From NCBI GenBank assembly GCA_033064195.1, contig JARBJD010000132.1, positions 62,001 to 126,000 of the forward strand: a stretch of DNA of 64,000 nt, in the 5' to 3' direction. Source of the DNA: Blattamonas nauphoetae (lineage: Eukaryota > Preaxostyla > Oxymonadida). The notes beneath the pieces are model-generated. The model did not search any database. It was not told the DNA's origin and saw only the letters and a list, made by a program, of their open reading frames with translations. The position numbers and the translations under genes were made by a program. Positions 18,130 through 27,777 of this stretch are shown piece by piece; position 1 is the stretch's first letter; the number at the start of each line of letters is the position of its first letter.

Positions 18130-20346
18130 TGTATCGTAGTCTGATGAATCAAAAGATTCGTACGCAAAGAATGATTTCTGGAGTGTGGTGTTTCCTCCAA
18201 AGGCTTTTACTGCATTATCCAATGTCATTGGTCCTGTGTATGACATCATGTCGATGAACCGAAGAACCTGTTGTGTTTTCTCATGTCTGATCAATACTTG
18301 TTTGTACTTTGTTGTTGATCCAAGAAAGCTCACCACTTTCCAATCCTTGTCAACGAGATCACGAAAGATAAGATTGATGTCGAATCTGGAACTGTTGAAT
18401 CCAATCACACTGACTTCATTTTGTGAGGGAATTTCAGGGTCTTCATATTGGTTGTTCTCTCGAACAGTTTCTGCATATTTGAAGAGTTCTCTGATCCATT
18501 GCTTCACAAAGTCTTTTCCATCTCGAAGATCAAAGTAGATCGATTGAACGCCTGATTTTGTTTTGATTGCTGATGCAACAGAGAGAGGTTTTAGATGAGA
18601 GATCAATTGTGTGTTGTCATCTGAGAATAGATTGTCAAGAATGAGATCTTCCATTGTTTCGAAATCGTAAGTGATGTAGTATTGTGTTGGTTTGAATTCG
18701 TCTTGTCTTTTGTGTGCCATCAGAAATTCATGAGTCTTGTTGTTGAGGATGTGTGGAACATATGGTCTTGGTGTTTTGTCAAGGGAGATTTTCTTCACAT
18801 GTTTTCCATCAACTTCTTTACACTCTTTGAGATGTTTCTCGTAGTATGTCTTGAAGTGAGAATCCTTCACTTGGAATCCTCTTGACTGACAATATGGACA
18901 GAGTTTATATCCAGTGATTTTCTCGGGATCAACAATGAACATGACATGAACGAGAGTTGCCGTTAGTGGAATCATTAGAATTGGAAGAACTCTTGCATCA
19001 TCATTCTCGTTGATGTACGATTGACTAAGGAAATACGTCTTCTTGTCCTCATCGTATTCATAAATGTGAACTGTAATATTGAATACTTGCATTGCTTTCT
19101 CCATGTCAGATGCAATATCAAATCCAGGGTATTTTCGCAAGTGTTCAGTGAGTTGATATGACGTGAGATTGGTGAGATTCATCCATTTGGTGAACAGTTT
19201 GTATGCTTCGGTGTTTCTCATTTTAATGGATATCATCTTTCCTTGAACCTCGGGAAGAGTGATGAATGATAGTGCTTGAAAGAAACAGATGTTGTACTCA
19301 GAATCAATGTACCGAATGTTTCTCGTTTTGATATGTTCAGTGAGAATTGCATTTGCTTTTCCTGCGACTGGGAATCGATAGACTGCAACCAGAATGGAGT
19401 GGAAGGCTATGAACATTGTCTTTGTGTCCATCAGAGTTCTCTCCTGTGATTCTTTGATAAGGTTGATTGCATACTTGGAATACTCAGTGATGTCTGCTTC
19501 ACTTCTGATCACTGTTGGAACACTCTTTGATGTGTTCTCCAATTCTGGTCTGAAATCATTGTACAATGTCTCATCTTTGTCTTTTCTCTCAACAATCTTT
19601 CCGAAGTCAATGCTGATCTTGAATGGACGATCCTTCTCTTTTTCATTCACTGCTTTGATGAAGGTTCTGATTTCCTCAACATTCTTCAGATGATTGTGGA
19701 AGTACAGCTGATATGGTTTTCCATTGTCTTCAACCTTCTCGACCTCATTCTTCTTGAACTTCTTTCGTGCGTTCGTCAGACAAGAATTGAATGCTGCTTT
19801 GTCGCGTGGTTCAGCGAGCAAGATGCATTCATTGAATCCATCAAATTGCTTCACTTTTCTTGATTCCATTTGTTCATTCTTCTTCTGAATGATCAACAGA
19901 TTCTTTATCCAATGATCCATCAGTTTCTCTTCTATCGACTTCAGTTTCCTCGTGATCTTGAACACTTGCTTCTTCAATTCAGTTTCGTTCACTCTTGGAT
20001 TTGCTTTCATGTCAATGATGATTACATTTTTATCCTCTTCATTCATCGTTGCATTGTTCTTTGTTTCATTCTGTCTCTGCATGGCTTGTTGTTGTTCAAT
20101 CTGTCGTTGATTTCTCACTTCATTCAGGAATTTCGGAATTAAATTGACATTAAGATATGCTGTTGGATTAGGATTTCGATATCCAACATCTGGGTGTTGA
20201 AGCATTGCCAGGAGAAATGAATAGTGATGTTGCTTGTATGGGCTGTCAGGTTTGTATGTTCGACCATCAGTAAATGCGAATTGAGTGTTTGGAAATAGTT
20301 CTCTAACCTCTCTGATTTGTTCCTTCACTTTCCAGAGTTGTGTCAT
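18130..20346 (-). CDS. Protein-primed DNA polymerase B region, N-terminal part with exonuclease motifs
   Basis: About 739 residues from the ATG at 20344-20346. The first 340 residues are charged and helical. Then comes a N-I-C-F-F-Q-A-L-S-F box that resembles the Cys box of OTU-type peptidases, a zinc-finger-like C-P-Y-C...H-x4-C, and the 3'-5' exonuclease motifs I (Y-D-F-E-T-M-E) and II (I-G-F-N-S-S-R-F-D). Corresponds to 60086-62300 of copy 2, with alternating blocks of near-identity and divergence. The long AT-rich start motif precedes the ATG. Confidence 0.85.
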
Positions 20347-20351
20347 TTACT

Positions 20352-20380
20352 ACGAATTAAAAAAATAAAAAATAAAAAAA
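20352..20380 (-). promoter_or_regulatory. AT-rich start motif before the polymerase region
   Basis: On the minus strand a run of TTTATTTTTTATTTTTTTAATTCGTAG leads to the ATG. The same sequence, with small changes, precedes the polymerase frame in copy 2 (60050-60085). Confidence 0.6.
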
Positions 20381-20389
20381 GTTGAGTGA

Positions 20390-20815
20390 TTATTTTGGCT
20401 TCCTCAAATGTGGCTTCTTCTTTGCCTTTAGCCAGGAATCTAGTCGCACTTTGAAAACTTCAGATCCACCAATTTCTCGATATGTGAATGGAGTCAGAAC
20501 CTGCTTGTACTCACCAACGAGCTCACAGTTGTACTTCCTCAGTTCATTCTCAACAAACGATTGAGTGTAGTGTCGACGTTGTGACATGTGTGGTCTGTTT
20601 CCTTGATTCCACAACTTTGGTTTTATCCTCCACTCTACACCTTCATGAACATAGATGACTGGGATATTATGTCTGACATACTCAGAGACAAGTTCACAGT
20701 TCTCTTCTTTCATTGACTGAATTAAAGCTTGCTTGGATTCTGTTCGACGTTTTTCGCTCCCCTTTGGAGGGTTCGAAGTCTTTAGCGAGACATATGTAGT
20801 ATTCACTGTTGTCAT
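20390..20815 (-). CDS. Small Polinton protein with two internal repeats, 141 aa
   Basis: Nearly identical to the protein at 59617-60042 in copy 2. Residues 37-85 and 90-138 repeat one pattern: N-C-E-L-V-S/G-E-Y, a strand, an E-W-R-I-K or F-K-V-R-L segment, then W...P-H. The pattern recalls repeated treble-clef modules (DUF723 type) of viral proteins, but the zinc cysteines are absent, so this is a weak structural guess. The highly basic C-terminus (K-A-K-K-K-P-H-L-R-K-P-K) suggests nucleic-acid binding. It is the first gene in from the terminal repeat region and could act early, for example as a regulator or terminal-protein partner. Confidence 0.7.
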   Translation of the reverse strand: MTTVNTTYVSLKTSNPPKGSEKRRTESKQALIQSMKEENCELVSEYVRHNIPVIYVHEGVEWRIKPKLWNQGNRPHMSQRRHYTQSFVENELRKYNCELVGEYKQVLTPFTYREIGGSEVFKVRLDSWLKAKKKPHLRKPK

Positions 20816-20821
20816 TTAATA

Positions 20822-20847
20822 CAAATTAAAAAATCAAAAAAATAAAA
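20822..20847 (-). promoter_or_regulatory. AT-rich start motif before the 141-aa gene
   Basis: TTTTATTTTTTTGATTTTTTAATTTG on the minus strand, ending a few bases before the ATG; conserved in copy 2 at 59585-59610. Confidence 0.6.
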
Positions 20848-21000
20848 ATGAAATGTGAAGTGAAGTGTTGAGAACTTTTTATTTCTTGTTCCCTGTTGTG
20901 CCAGCTTTCATCTTGCTTCTTTTGTTTCATTTTTTCATTCATTCAATTTTTCAATCATTCATTTTTCAATCTTTCAATCATTCATCATTCAATTTTTCAA

Positions 21001-21294
21001 GTTTGTATGATTGTACCATGAGACAACCCGATACTCCTTTGGGGATCATTCTATCGTGATCCTTCTCAATGACTACTGCTGGCGAATTCCTTGAAGGGTT
21101 AAGTCTTGGGTGGGCATGATTTACGGTCAAACTCTCTATCGAGAATCTGAAGCCAACATGAACCCCGGGGCGGATTCCTAGAAATCCACCGTCTCCAATT
21201 CAACCTTCAATTCGTTCTACGCATTAGCCACGAGGGCACCATTTTGCCTGAGTATCAAGGGAAATTACGTCGAGGTATCATACTTCAACTTGTA
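21001..21294. repeat. Terminal tandem repeat, unit 1
   Basis: Begins gtttgtatgattgtacc and ends atcatacttcaactt. It is about 85-90 percent like unit 2 by eye, with a divergent middle. Both units recur in copy 2. Confidence 0.8.
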
Positions 21295-21354
21295 ATTCAA
21301 TCATTCATCATTCAAGTCTTCATCGTTCAATCGTTCATCATTTCCTTTATCAAG

Positions 21355-21638
21355 TCTTTGTATGATTGTACCGAAGGACAACCCGATACTCCTTTGGGGA
21401 TCACTCTATCATGATCCTACTCAATGACTACTGCTGGCGAATTCCTTGAAGGGCTAAGGTATTGGGGGGGCATGATTTACGGTCACATTCAAGTGATGCC
21501 CACAGTGAACCCCCGGGGACAGCCTCCCAGCTCGTCCCGCTCCAATCCAACCTTCAATTCGTTCTACGCATTAGCCACGAGGGCACCATTTTGCCTGAGT
21601 ATCAAGGGAAATTACGTCGAGGTTTCATACTTCAACTT
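21355..21638. repeat. Terminal tandem repeat, unit 2
   Basis: Second unit of the same repeat, period about 355 bases including the spacer. The part encoding an apparent 81-residue frame is identical in copy 2 but is not preserved in unit 1, so it is not taken as a gene. Followed by about 150 bases of T-rich gaattttt repeats. Confidence 0.8.
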
Positions 21639-21821
21639 TTTTGGAAATTTTGAATTTTTGAATTTTTGAATTTTTTGAATTTTTGAATTTTTTGAATTTT
21701 TTGAAATTTTCCCAAGTATTTTTTTTTTGAAATTTTTTTTTGAATTTTTGAATTTTTTTTAAATTTTTGAAATTGTTTTGGCATTTTGAAACTTTTTCAT
21801 TGTTTTTTGAAATTAAGATTG

Positions 21822-21894
21822 CCCCTCGCCTGAATCGAACCACCCCCTAGAAACGGGTGGACACTGGAACATACCCACTGAGCTACTAGCTCCT
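21822..21894 (-). other. tRNA-like unit 1 in the Polinton terminus
   Basis: Minus-strand A box TAGCTCAGTGGG (21874-21885) and B box GGTTCGATTCA (21831-21841). The T-arm and acceptor pair poorly, so it is likely a tRNA-derived polymerase III-type signal rather than a working tRNA. The same unit lies at 58490-58562 in copy 2. Confidence 0.5.
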
Positions 21895-21971
21895 GAAAAT
21901 GTTAGTTTCGACCTGTGCCTTATACCTCGAATGTTCAGATCTGCTATATATTCCTTTTATCGTCTACCTAT

Positions 21972-22200
21972 CTCCCCTCGTTAAAAAGCATGGATTTATC
22001 ACGGGAACGACTTTTTTACCCTCGTTAAAAAGCATGACTTTTTCTCGTCAGCGATTTTTTCAAAATTAGTTAGATTTTCCGTTTTAACATTTTACCCCCG
22101 TTAAAAAGCATGACTATTTCACGGGAGCGATCTGCTAGATCTTAATTCTTGGCCACTTGTTACCCTCGTTAAAAAGCATGACTTTTTCACGGGAGCGATT
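21972..22200. repeat. Four GTTAAAAAGCATGA repeats in the Polinton terminus
   Basis: Four spaced copies of (c)cctcgttaaaaagcatg followed by actttttcacgggagcgatt. Spacing is 40-75 bases and irregular. They are also found inverted in copy 2 (58185-58410). Repeated words close to an element end are typical binding sites for a replication or transposition protein; this is an inference. Confidence 0.8.
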
Positions 22201-22300
22201 TTGCTATATATTGAATTTATTGACAAAGTTTTCAAATTTTAAATCTGCTATAGTGTCTTTTTTTCGGGTATAAAGTTTCTGATTTTCCGGGATAATTTCA

Positions 22301-22386
22301 GGACCGGATAGTCTAGTGGTAATGGTGAGTGCACGCACTACTACTACTAAGCTGAAGGTCCTAGGTTCAATTCCTGGCGGAAGCAT
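22301..22386 (+). other. tRNA-like unit 2 in the Polinton terminus
   Basis: A box TAGTCTAGTGGT and B box GGTTCAATTCC with a good five-pair T stem (CTAGG/CCTGG). The acceptor stem does not pair, so not a canonical tRNA. In copy 2 it is found inverted at 55951-56036. A protein frame through it (reading P-G-I-E-P-R-T-F-S) is the usual artefact of translating a tRNA T-arm. Confidence 0.5.
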
Positions 22387-22778
22387 TTAATTTCACATAT
22401 CACTGCCCTTTGGCATGGCCTAGGCCCTTGGCAAGACCAACGTACGTCTCCGGAACTCAAATCGAGAAAAATGAGTTCCGATGCCGGTCTAAAAGGGACC
22501 GATGAGAAGGGTCGCAACCTTCGGAACCTTGAAAAAATACACCAGCTTCCGCCAAAATCAAGGTTTTTGCTTTTTGAAAATTGTCAAAATTTTGCTTCAA
22601 CTTGAAAGTTTGAAGGAACTGAACTCTGGAAGAGAATATTTCTCTCAGATTGACAACTTTCTGAAATGAAAATGACTTTTACTTCAAGTATTTTCTGAAT
22701 TGTCAATCGGCATGGAGAAAAACGCTATAGTAGTGGTGTCTAAGGAGCGGGGGTTCCCAAATCGCCTTCTATACTACT

Positions 22779-24270
22779 CAAATTCTCCCTCCCCATTCCT
22801 TCTTTCCTTTTCTCCTTCAACCAACAACGTCTCGTGAAAGAGTTTTTTTTGAGATAATGAAAACGACACATAAAAAGTCGTCTAACCAACAAAGGAAAAT
22901 GCTTTTTGTGAAAAGATACCAAACCACCAACGCACAGGACCTGTATGAGCCACTTTGGGCAGTGTGACGCTGTCGTAATACACGAAGGAAGAGTTTGACT
23001 TATCGAACGCGCGACTGATCCGGATCGAACGGTCATCGCCGAAGTTCTAGTCAATGCAGACGTCTCCGTCCTCCATTTTTCCAATCGGCTTTCCGTCTTC
23101 ACCAACGACGACTAACGGAAGGTTGAACGGATTCTTCTGGTCTGGGTGGATAAGGCGGCGCTTCTCGATGCCTTCAGGTAGTGCCAGATCTCAAATTGTC
23201 TGTGTTAATTCAAAAAAAATCAATCATCAATATTCCGCCATTGGGGACGGAGGTAAGTTTTCAATATTTTCTGGCCATATGGCTCGTTTTCGTCTGGAAT
23301 TTCGGGTTCGCCTAAATATAATATGTAGAACGATTTGGTCCACTTTTATACAAAATATTCAAATAAGGTAGTATCTGAAATCGATTGTGCACAGACTTGT
23401 GAATTGTCCAATCGGACGACTGGGAACTCTAATTCGCTCGTTCACACTTCACTAAGATATTTTTTTCATTTCTACTCTCTTTTGAATAGTGTCACCACTC
23501 TTTTTCGACTATTTAGATGAAGCTTGCAAGAAGATGAAAAATGGGGGAGATCAAGCAGAAAAATTTCTAAAAAAGAAGATTCACAGTCAAATTGTGCCTC
23601 TATCAAAGAGGATGTTGTGAGTTTGGATTGTTTGGATTCTATTCTTTCCCACCAACAAAGGATCAAGCTTTTTTGTGTCATCTGATCGACCCTTTCATCG
23701 ACTTTTTGACCACTTCATCTCAATATCCATAAACCTATTTCACTTGGAACAAATTTTCGCTAAAAATCTCATGGTAAACAGTGAATTGGTGAAGTTGTGA
23801 CATGATTGGACTAAATAGCAAATTCTACCAAATTGATTTTTCAATTTGTCAATTTGATCAACCCCCTAAATTGACCTTTTTACATGTCTGATTATGCATC
23901 ATAAAAAGAGCAATAGTTTGTTCCTACTCCAATAAGGTTCAACCCCACTCGTGCCCACCACTCTCTCCATACCTGCCTCGGAGTCGAAATGTATTGTGTT
24001 ATGTTGCTTGTTTGATGACGATCAACAAATGTGAGCCCATAATTGTTTTATTTTTTGATTGTCTGTCTCAAAGGATGACTCAGAAGATTTTTATTTTGAA
24101 GTTTTATTCTCCAATACGAGATTGAGAACTCATAGCCACTTATCAATCACGATTTACGATTATTTTCCGAAATTGAGAGGAATAAAACCTTACCCATAAC
24201 TTGCCTCACTCGTAATTTCAAACGAAAACGACCCATATCGAGCACATCATTTCTCACCTTTTTCCGGGAC
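22779..24270. other. Host DNA with a broken gene piece
   Basis: On the minus strand at about 22930-23165 the reading A-L-P-E-G-I-E-K-R-R, then L-V-V-V-G-E-D-G-K-P-I-G-K, then an in-frame stop near 23050, then R-I-S-R-A-F-D-K-S-N-S-S-F, looks like a protein-coding remnant. I do not recognise it. The rest (23220-24270) is AT-rich with no supported gene. Confidence 0.35.
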
Positions 24271-24889
24271 TTTTTGGGACTTGGTCGGGACCGTCGGGCC
24301 CACGTTGGGATTAAAAATACAAATTGTGTGTCAGATCAAGATCATCTAATTGCACCAAATTCTGTCATTTTCACTTCACCATCAAAAATTAGGATTGACA
24401 TGTGAAAACAACGAGATACACAACACATTTAATCATGAGACATGCTTCTATACACATTCATTGTTTGAGGAAAAAGACTCTCAACTCGTTCGTTCGATTC
24501 TATCTCCATCCCACAGCTTCTATTCCTCTTTTCTCCAAGCGAAGCAGTGGACTGTGTGTATTGTGGGAGAGGAGGATGCTACGAAGTCGTGTGAACGGAA
24601 CGAAGTGATAGATCGTTCGCGGAGATTGTCGTGGATCGAACTCGGATTGGAGAGTTCTTTCGAAATCAATGTTCTTCCAAGTCGATGTGAATTGAGAGCT
24701 CCTCGTCATTCAGTGTGGTATTGTTCGAGCATTTCATGAAGATCAAGTCAGATGTGTGAGGGCACTGTTTCAAGTTCAGTTGGTGAGGAGGATGGGACGA
24801 ACGAGCGACCACAAGGCGAGTGAGCGATCGACGACGATTTATCAACATCACTCGACATCTCCCCAAATTCAATTCTGACTATTTCTGAT

Positions 24890-26266
24890 GTGTTGAAGAA
24901 TGCTGCGTCGTTCGCTGGTTTCCCTTCTCCACACAAATTCGCTTCGTCGTTTTCAGTGCTCAAACATGACTCGAATGTGATGGATACTGCCATCGAGAAA
25001 GAGAAAGTCGTGTTATCGAAGGTGAGGGTGTGTGCTGAGACAGCGAGTCTTCCAGTTACTCTAGTTGTGATCAAAGCAATTGCTTCATTTGCCCAACTCA
25101 ATCATTTCTACCCGCATATCACATTCCATCAATGCGAAACACATAAATTTCAACTTGCGCAAAAAGATTCCTTTCAGAGTCCACAAGACTCCATTCCCGC
25201 GATCATCATTCACAATTCAGCTCTATTAGTCAACTACATCACAAGAAACCATCCTTGTAAGAAAAAATTTGCGAACCTTCTCTCTGAAAGCGGACTTGCT
25301 CAGAACAAGCTCACCAAACCTGTTCAGGTTCGATGGTCTACATGCCACACAACCGTATTCCAGGTCTTCAAGTACATTCCCATTATCTCACGAACCTTGG
25401 CTTCATCCGATGACCAGAATATTCAACGGATCCTCGCGTTCTTTGCCGATAACCTGAATCTGCTTCGAATTGGTGGATTATCAATTCTGCTGACAATGTC
25501 ACATGAGACAAATCTCCTTTTGCAAAAGAGAGAACTCGATTTGGCTGAATGTTCTGAAATCATTCAAAATTTCAGATCCCGCCTGTCCGCTTTGAAACCT
25601 TCCACAATCCATTTTGATCTGAAAAAGACAAGGCAGGAGAACAACCACCCGTCCTGCTCACCCTTTTTGGATCAAGTTTCGATGGAAGTGACGGAAATGG
25701 CAACAACATTGGAATCAAACATCGCATCTCGGTTTTCTCAGTTGTCTTCCGGAAAGGAGCTCCGTCTCTTGTCTCACCGCAATCTCCTCGCAATCGACAC
25801 TCCAACTTCCGACAATGAAGTGTTGATGATGGCGGAACGGTATCAGCGGTACGTTCCAAACATTCTCCGAATGCACACCCTAACACACTGGAAGCAGTTA
25901 AAGTCCACGTATCAACTTAATTTTGCGGTGAAGCAGCGAACCCAGAGCGAAATCTTAAATCTGATTCTCATCGATCCACTTTTCTCCACACAAACAGCCA
26001 TTCATCCCGTCGTCCGTGCAATCAAGACCATACACTGTTCGACGGTAGAAACTGAACGTGAATTTTCAAGAATTCATTCCATAAAGCGAAAGGAAAGGAA
26101 TCGACTGACAACCGATCATTTGGCGACCTTGTCCCGTGTCTCGCACAACGCTCCGCCCCTTCTTCCTCCCGGTGACATGGAGTTAATCCTGGATGAACTA
26201 AAACGAACAACAATCAAACCGGTGAAAAGAACAGAGTCTGACAGAGAGGATACACAACTTCTGTGA
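24890..26266 (+). CDS. hAT-superfamily transposase (5' end incomplete)
   Basis: 458 codons from a GTG; the first in-frame ATG is about residue 30. Motifs follow hAT transposases of the KIAA1586/ZNF862-like group: H-Q-C-E-T-H-K-F-Q-L-A (the C-x-x-H region), then Q-V-R-W-S-T-C-H, then a helical L-L-T-M-S-H-E-T-N-L-L-L-Q-K-R segment, and the C-terminal dimerisation block C-S-T-V-E-T-E-R-E-F-S-R-I with N-R-L-T-T-D-H-L. hAT transposases are usually about 600-700 residues with an N-terminal zinc finger and first catalytic Asp, neither of which is seen here, so the 5' part is missing or decayed. Element ends were not found. It may be a source of activity for the hAT-like elements nearby, or an unrelated relic. 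Confidence 0.7.
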   Translation: MLKNAASFAGFPSPHKFASSFSVLKHDSNVMDTAIEKEKVVLSKVRVCAETASLPVTLVVIKAIASFAQLNHFYPHITFHQCETHKFQLAQKDSFQSPQDSIPAIIIHNSALLVNYITRNHPCKKKFANLLSESGLAQNKLTKPVQVRWSTCHTTVFQVFKYIPIISRTLASSDDQNIQRILAFFADNLNLLRIGGLSILLTMSHETNLLLQKRELDLAECSEIIQNFRSRLSALKPSTIHFDLKKTRQENNHPSCSPFLDQVSMEVTEMATTLESNIASRFSQLSSGKELRLLSHRNLLAIDTPTSDNEVLMMAERYQRYVPNILRMHTLTHWKQLKSTYQLNFAVKQRTQSEILNLILIDPLFSTQTAIHPVVRAIKTIHCSTVETEREFSRIHSIKRKERNRLTTDHLATLSRVSHNAPPLLPPGDMELILDELKRTTIKPVKRTESDREDTQLL

Positions 26267-26411
26267 GAATTTTTCAAGAGAACAAAATTTTTGGATTTTC
26301 ACCTCACTGATTATGTTGCTGTCGATATCAATCACTCTCATTGATTATTTTTTTATGAATACCATTGAGACAAAATAATGAAGTTTTCCATACAGTAGAA
26401 ATGTGGTGAGA

Positions 26412-27020
26412 TCAAAATGTGCTGAGATCAATGAGATCTGTCTCAGACCCCTGTGAATGGGCCTTGGGCAGTTGGTCCAGACAACGGTGGCCCAGAACGA
26501 GACGGAGAAGTGATGTCTGTAGTCGGTTGATCCACCACTCCCCGATTAAGTGATGCTCGCTCTGAAGGAGCCTTGGTTTGGATGAGCGTGGCGTTGTGAA
26601 GAGGATAATTTTGATGGTCCGTGTGTACAGTTCCCCCTGTTTCATTTGAAGGTCATCGTCTAAGTTCTCGGAGAAGTTGCTCAATTCATGGATCGCTGTC
26701 GGAAAGTGATGGTGGATCTTCTCAAGAATCGTTGCTGTGAAGAAGGCAAAGAGATCTGGTTGGGTATCCTGGTGCGACGAGATGTACGATGAAAGAGAGT
26801 TCATGATTGCTGTGAGTGAAGAACTCAGATCAGACGTGAGATGTGAATGCACAGATGTTGGTTGTGAGATCATCGCAAGCGATGGGAGGACGGAATCCGA
26901 AAAAAAGAACGGAAGAAGGAGCGCAATTGTATTTCGAATGAGATTCTGCGAGAGTATGGAGGTGTTCGCATTCAGTTGAGTGCGGTTGACACTGCCACAA
27001 TCAGCTTGTCCGTCCCCCAC
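26412..27020 (-). CDS. Unknown protein or gene fragment, 202 aa
   Basis: Not recognised. A Leu/Ser-rich helical frame (L-L-L-P-F-F-F-S-D-S-V-L-P-S-L-A, then S-L-S-S-Y-I-S-S-H-Q-D). The coding-like composition seems to continue upstream in other frames to about 27230, so this may be the end of a decayed host gene. No domain assigned. Confidence 0.35.
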   Translation of the reverse strand: MGDGQADCGSVNRTQLNANTSILSQNLIRNTIALLLPFFFSDSVLPSLAMISQPTSVHSHLTSDLSSSLTAIMNSLSSYISSHQDTQPDLFAFFTATILEKIHHHFPTAIHELSNFSENLDDDLQMKQGELYTRTIKIILFTTPRSSKPRLLQSEHHLIGEWWINRLQTSLLRLVLGHRCLDQLPKAHSQGSETDLIDLSTF

Positions 27021-27361
27021 AACATGTTGTCGTCGGTGTGTGTGATGAGAGCGAAGACAATGTCAACAACCAGTTCTCTCTTCCAATGAAGGAGAGGAAG
27101 CTGTATTCTTCAACAAACACGCACTGTCTGTACTGCCAAGATCCACAAGTACATATTCAGTGTTGACTTGGTTCTCAGCGTTGCAAGAAACATTCCCTCA
27201 CCTCCAGTCGAGTTTAGGGAGCTGAAGCGAGAATGTTTGATCAGAGCAGACCATTATACAGTTCGTAATGGCTCTAAAAATCCAAATAAAGGGAAAAAAT
27301 TAACTTCCACATGATGGGATGGGCCCGAGATTGGCAATGCCTACTTATTTTCATCAAAAAT

Positions 27362-27405
27362 TGTCAAAAAGTTGAGATCCCGGCACGAGTGGACTTTCTG
27401 GGCCA
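27362..27405 (+). repeat. Short dispersed repeat, copy a
   Basis: GAGTGGACTTTCTGGGCCAAA with flanking similarity; an inverted copy lies at 30874-30908, just downstream of a tRNA-like head. This suggests it is a tail fragment of a tRNA-derived short element. The pair brackets the hAT-like element at 27628-30659 with gaps of a few hundred bases. Confidence 0.5.
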
Positions 27406-27619
27406 AAGGTGATCGAGGTGTGTTGTGACTTTAGTGTTCAACTAGGCTATTCTCTCGTAAAAATGTGACATATTACGTTGAAAATCCGTATTCGTTTTAA
27501 AATAGTGTGGATAGTGTCGAGATCGTCTCAGAGAATGTCACGATCATTCGATCATGTTTGATGAGGTCGATCGGCGAACTATGTCTCTTCATCTTTACGC
27601 TTTCTTGAATCATTTCAAC

Positions 27620-27627
27620 GTTATGAC
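27620..27627. repeat. 8-bp target duplication GTTATGAC (left)
   Basis: Identical to 30660-30667 on the other side of the hAT-like element. Confidence 0.9.
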
Positions 27628-27700
27628 TAGGCATGGGCAGTGGTCGGTCTGAAATGATCGAGTCCAGTCCCTAAAAATAAAAGAGTCGGCGACTTTTTTG

Positions 27701-27777
27701 AAGTGCCTTTTAGTCGAGTGGTAGCACGGAAGCTTTTTGCTCCCCGGACCCAGGATCGAATCTCGCCAGCGTCACTT
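27701..27777 (+). other. tRNA-Lys(TTT)-like unit in hAT-like element 1
   Basis: A box TAGTCGAGTGGT, B box GGATCGAATCT, an anticodon-type loop CTTTTTG and a 6-of-7 acceptor stem (AAGTGCC with the 3' GTCACTT). The D and T stems are weak. It is a tRNA-derived sequence carried near the element's left end; the same unit is in element 2. Confidence 0.55.

Larger units (their letters stand above)
1438..22778 (-). mobile_element. Maverick/Polinton copy 1 (fossil, several insertions)
   Basis: The element is recognised by its gene set: protein-primed family B DNA polymerase, retrovirus-type integrase, A32/FtsK-like packaging ATPase and two capsid-like proteins, with most genes on the minus strand. The right end is placed at 22778, where identity with the second copy stops; read inward from the end it begins AGTAGTATAGAAGG, fitting the AG-type termini known for Polintons. 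The left end was not found in the window. Three other transposons lie inside it, so it is not whole. Near-identity of its terminal region and small protein with copy 2 suggests it is young. The true start is uncertain. Confidence 0.85.
20848..22778. repeat. Terminal region of Polinton copy 1
   Basis: About 1.9 kb between the first gene and the tip at 22778. The same sequence occurs inverted at 55559-59575 in copy 2, where a pogo element lengthens it. It holds TTCATTCAATT-type low-complexity DNA (20930-21000), a tandem repeat, T-rich DNA, two tRNA-like units and four GTTAAAAAGCATGA repeats. The tip read inward is AGTAGTATAGAAGG. Confidence 0.8.

Noticed and set aside
21424-21669. 81-codon frame identical in both Polinton ends (also 58740-58985)
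   Set aside because: The frame is not kept in the sister tandem unit and runs into T-rich repeats; the identity reflects young duplication, not coding.
22204-22386. 60-codon frame reading P-G-I-E-P-R-T-F-S
   Set aside because: It is a translated tRNA-like T-arm, a common artefact.
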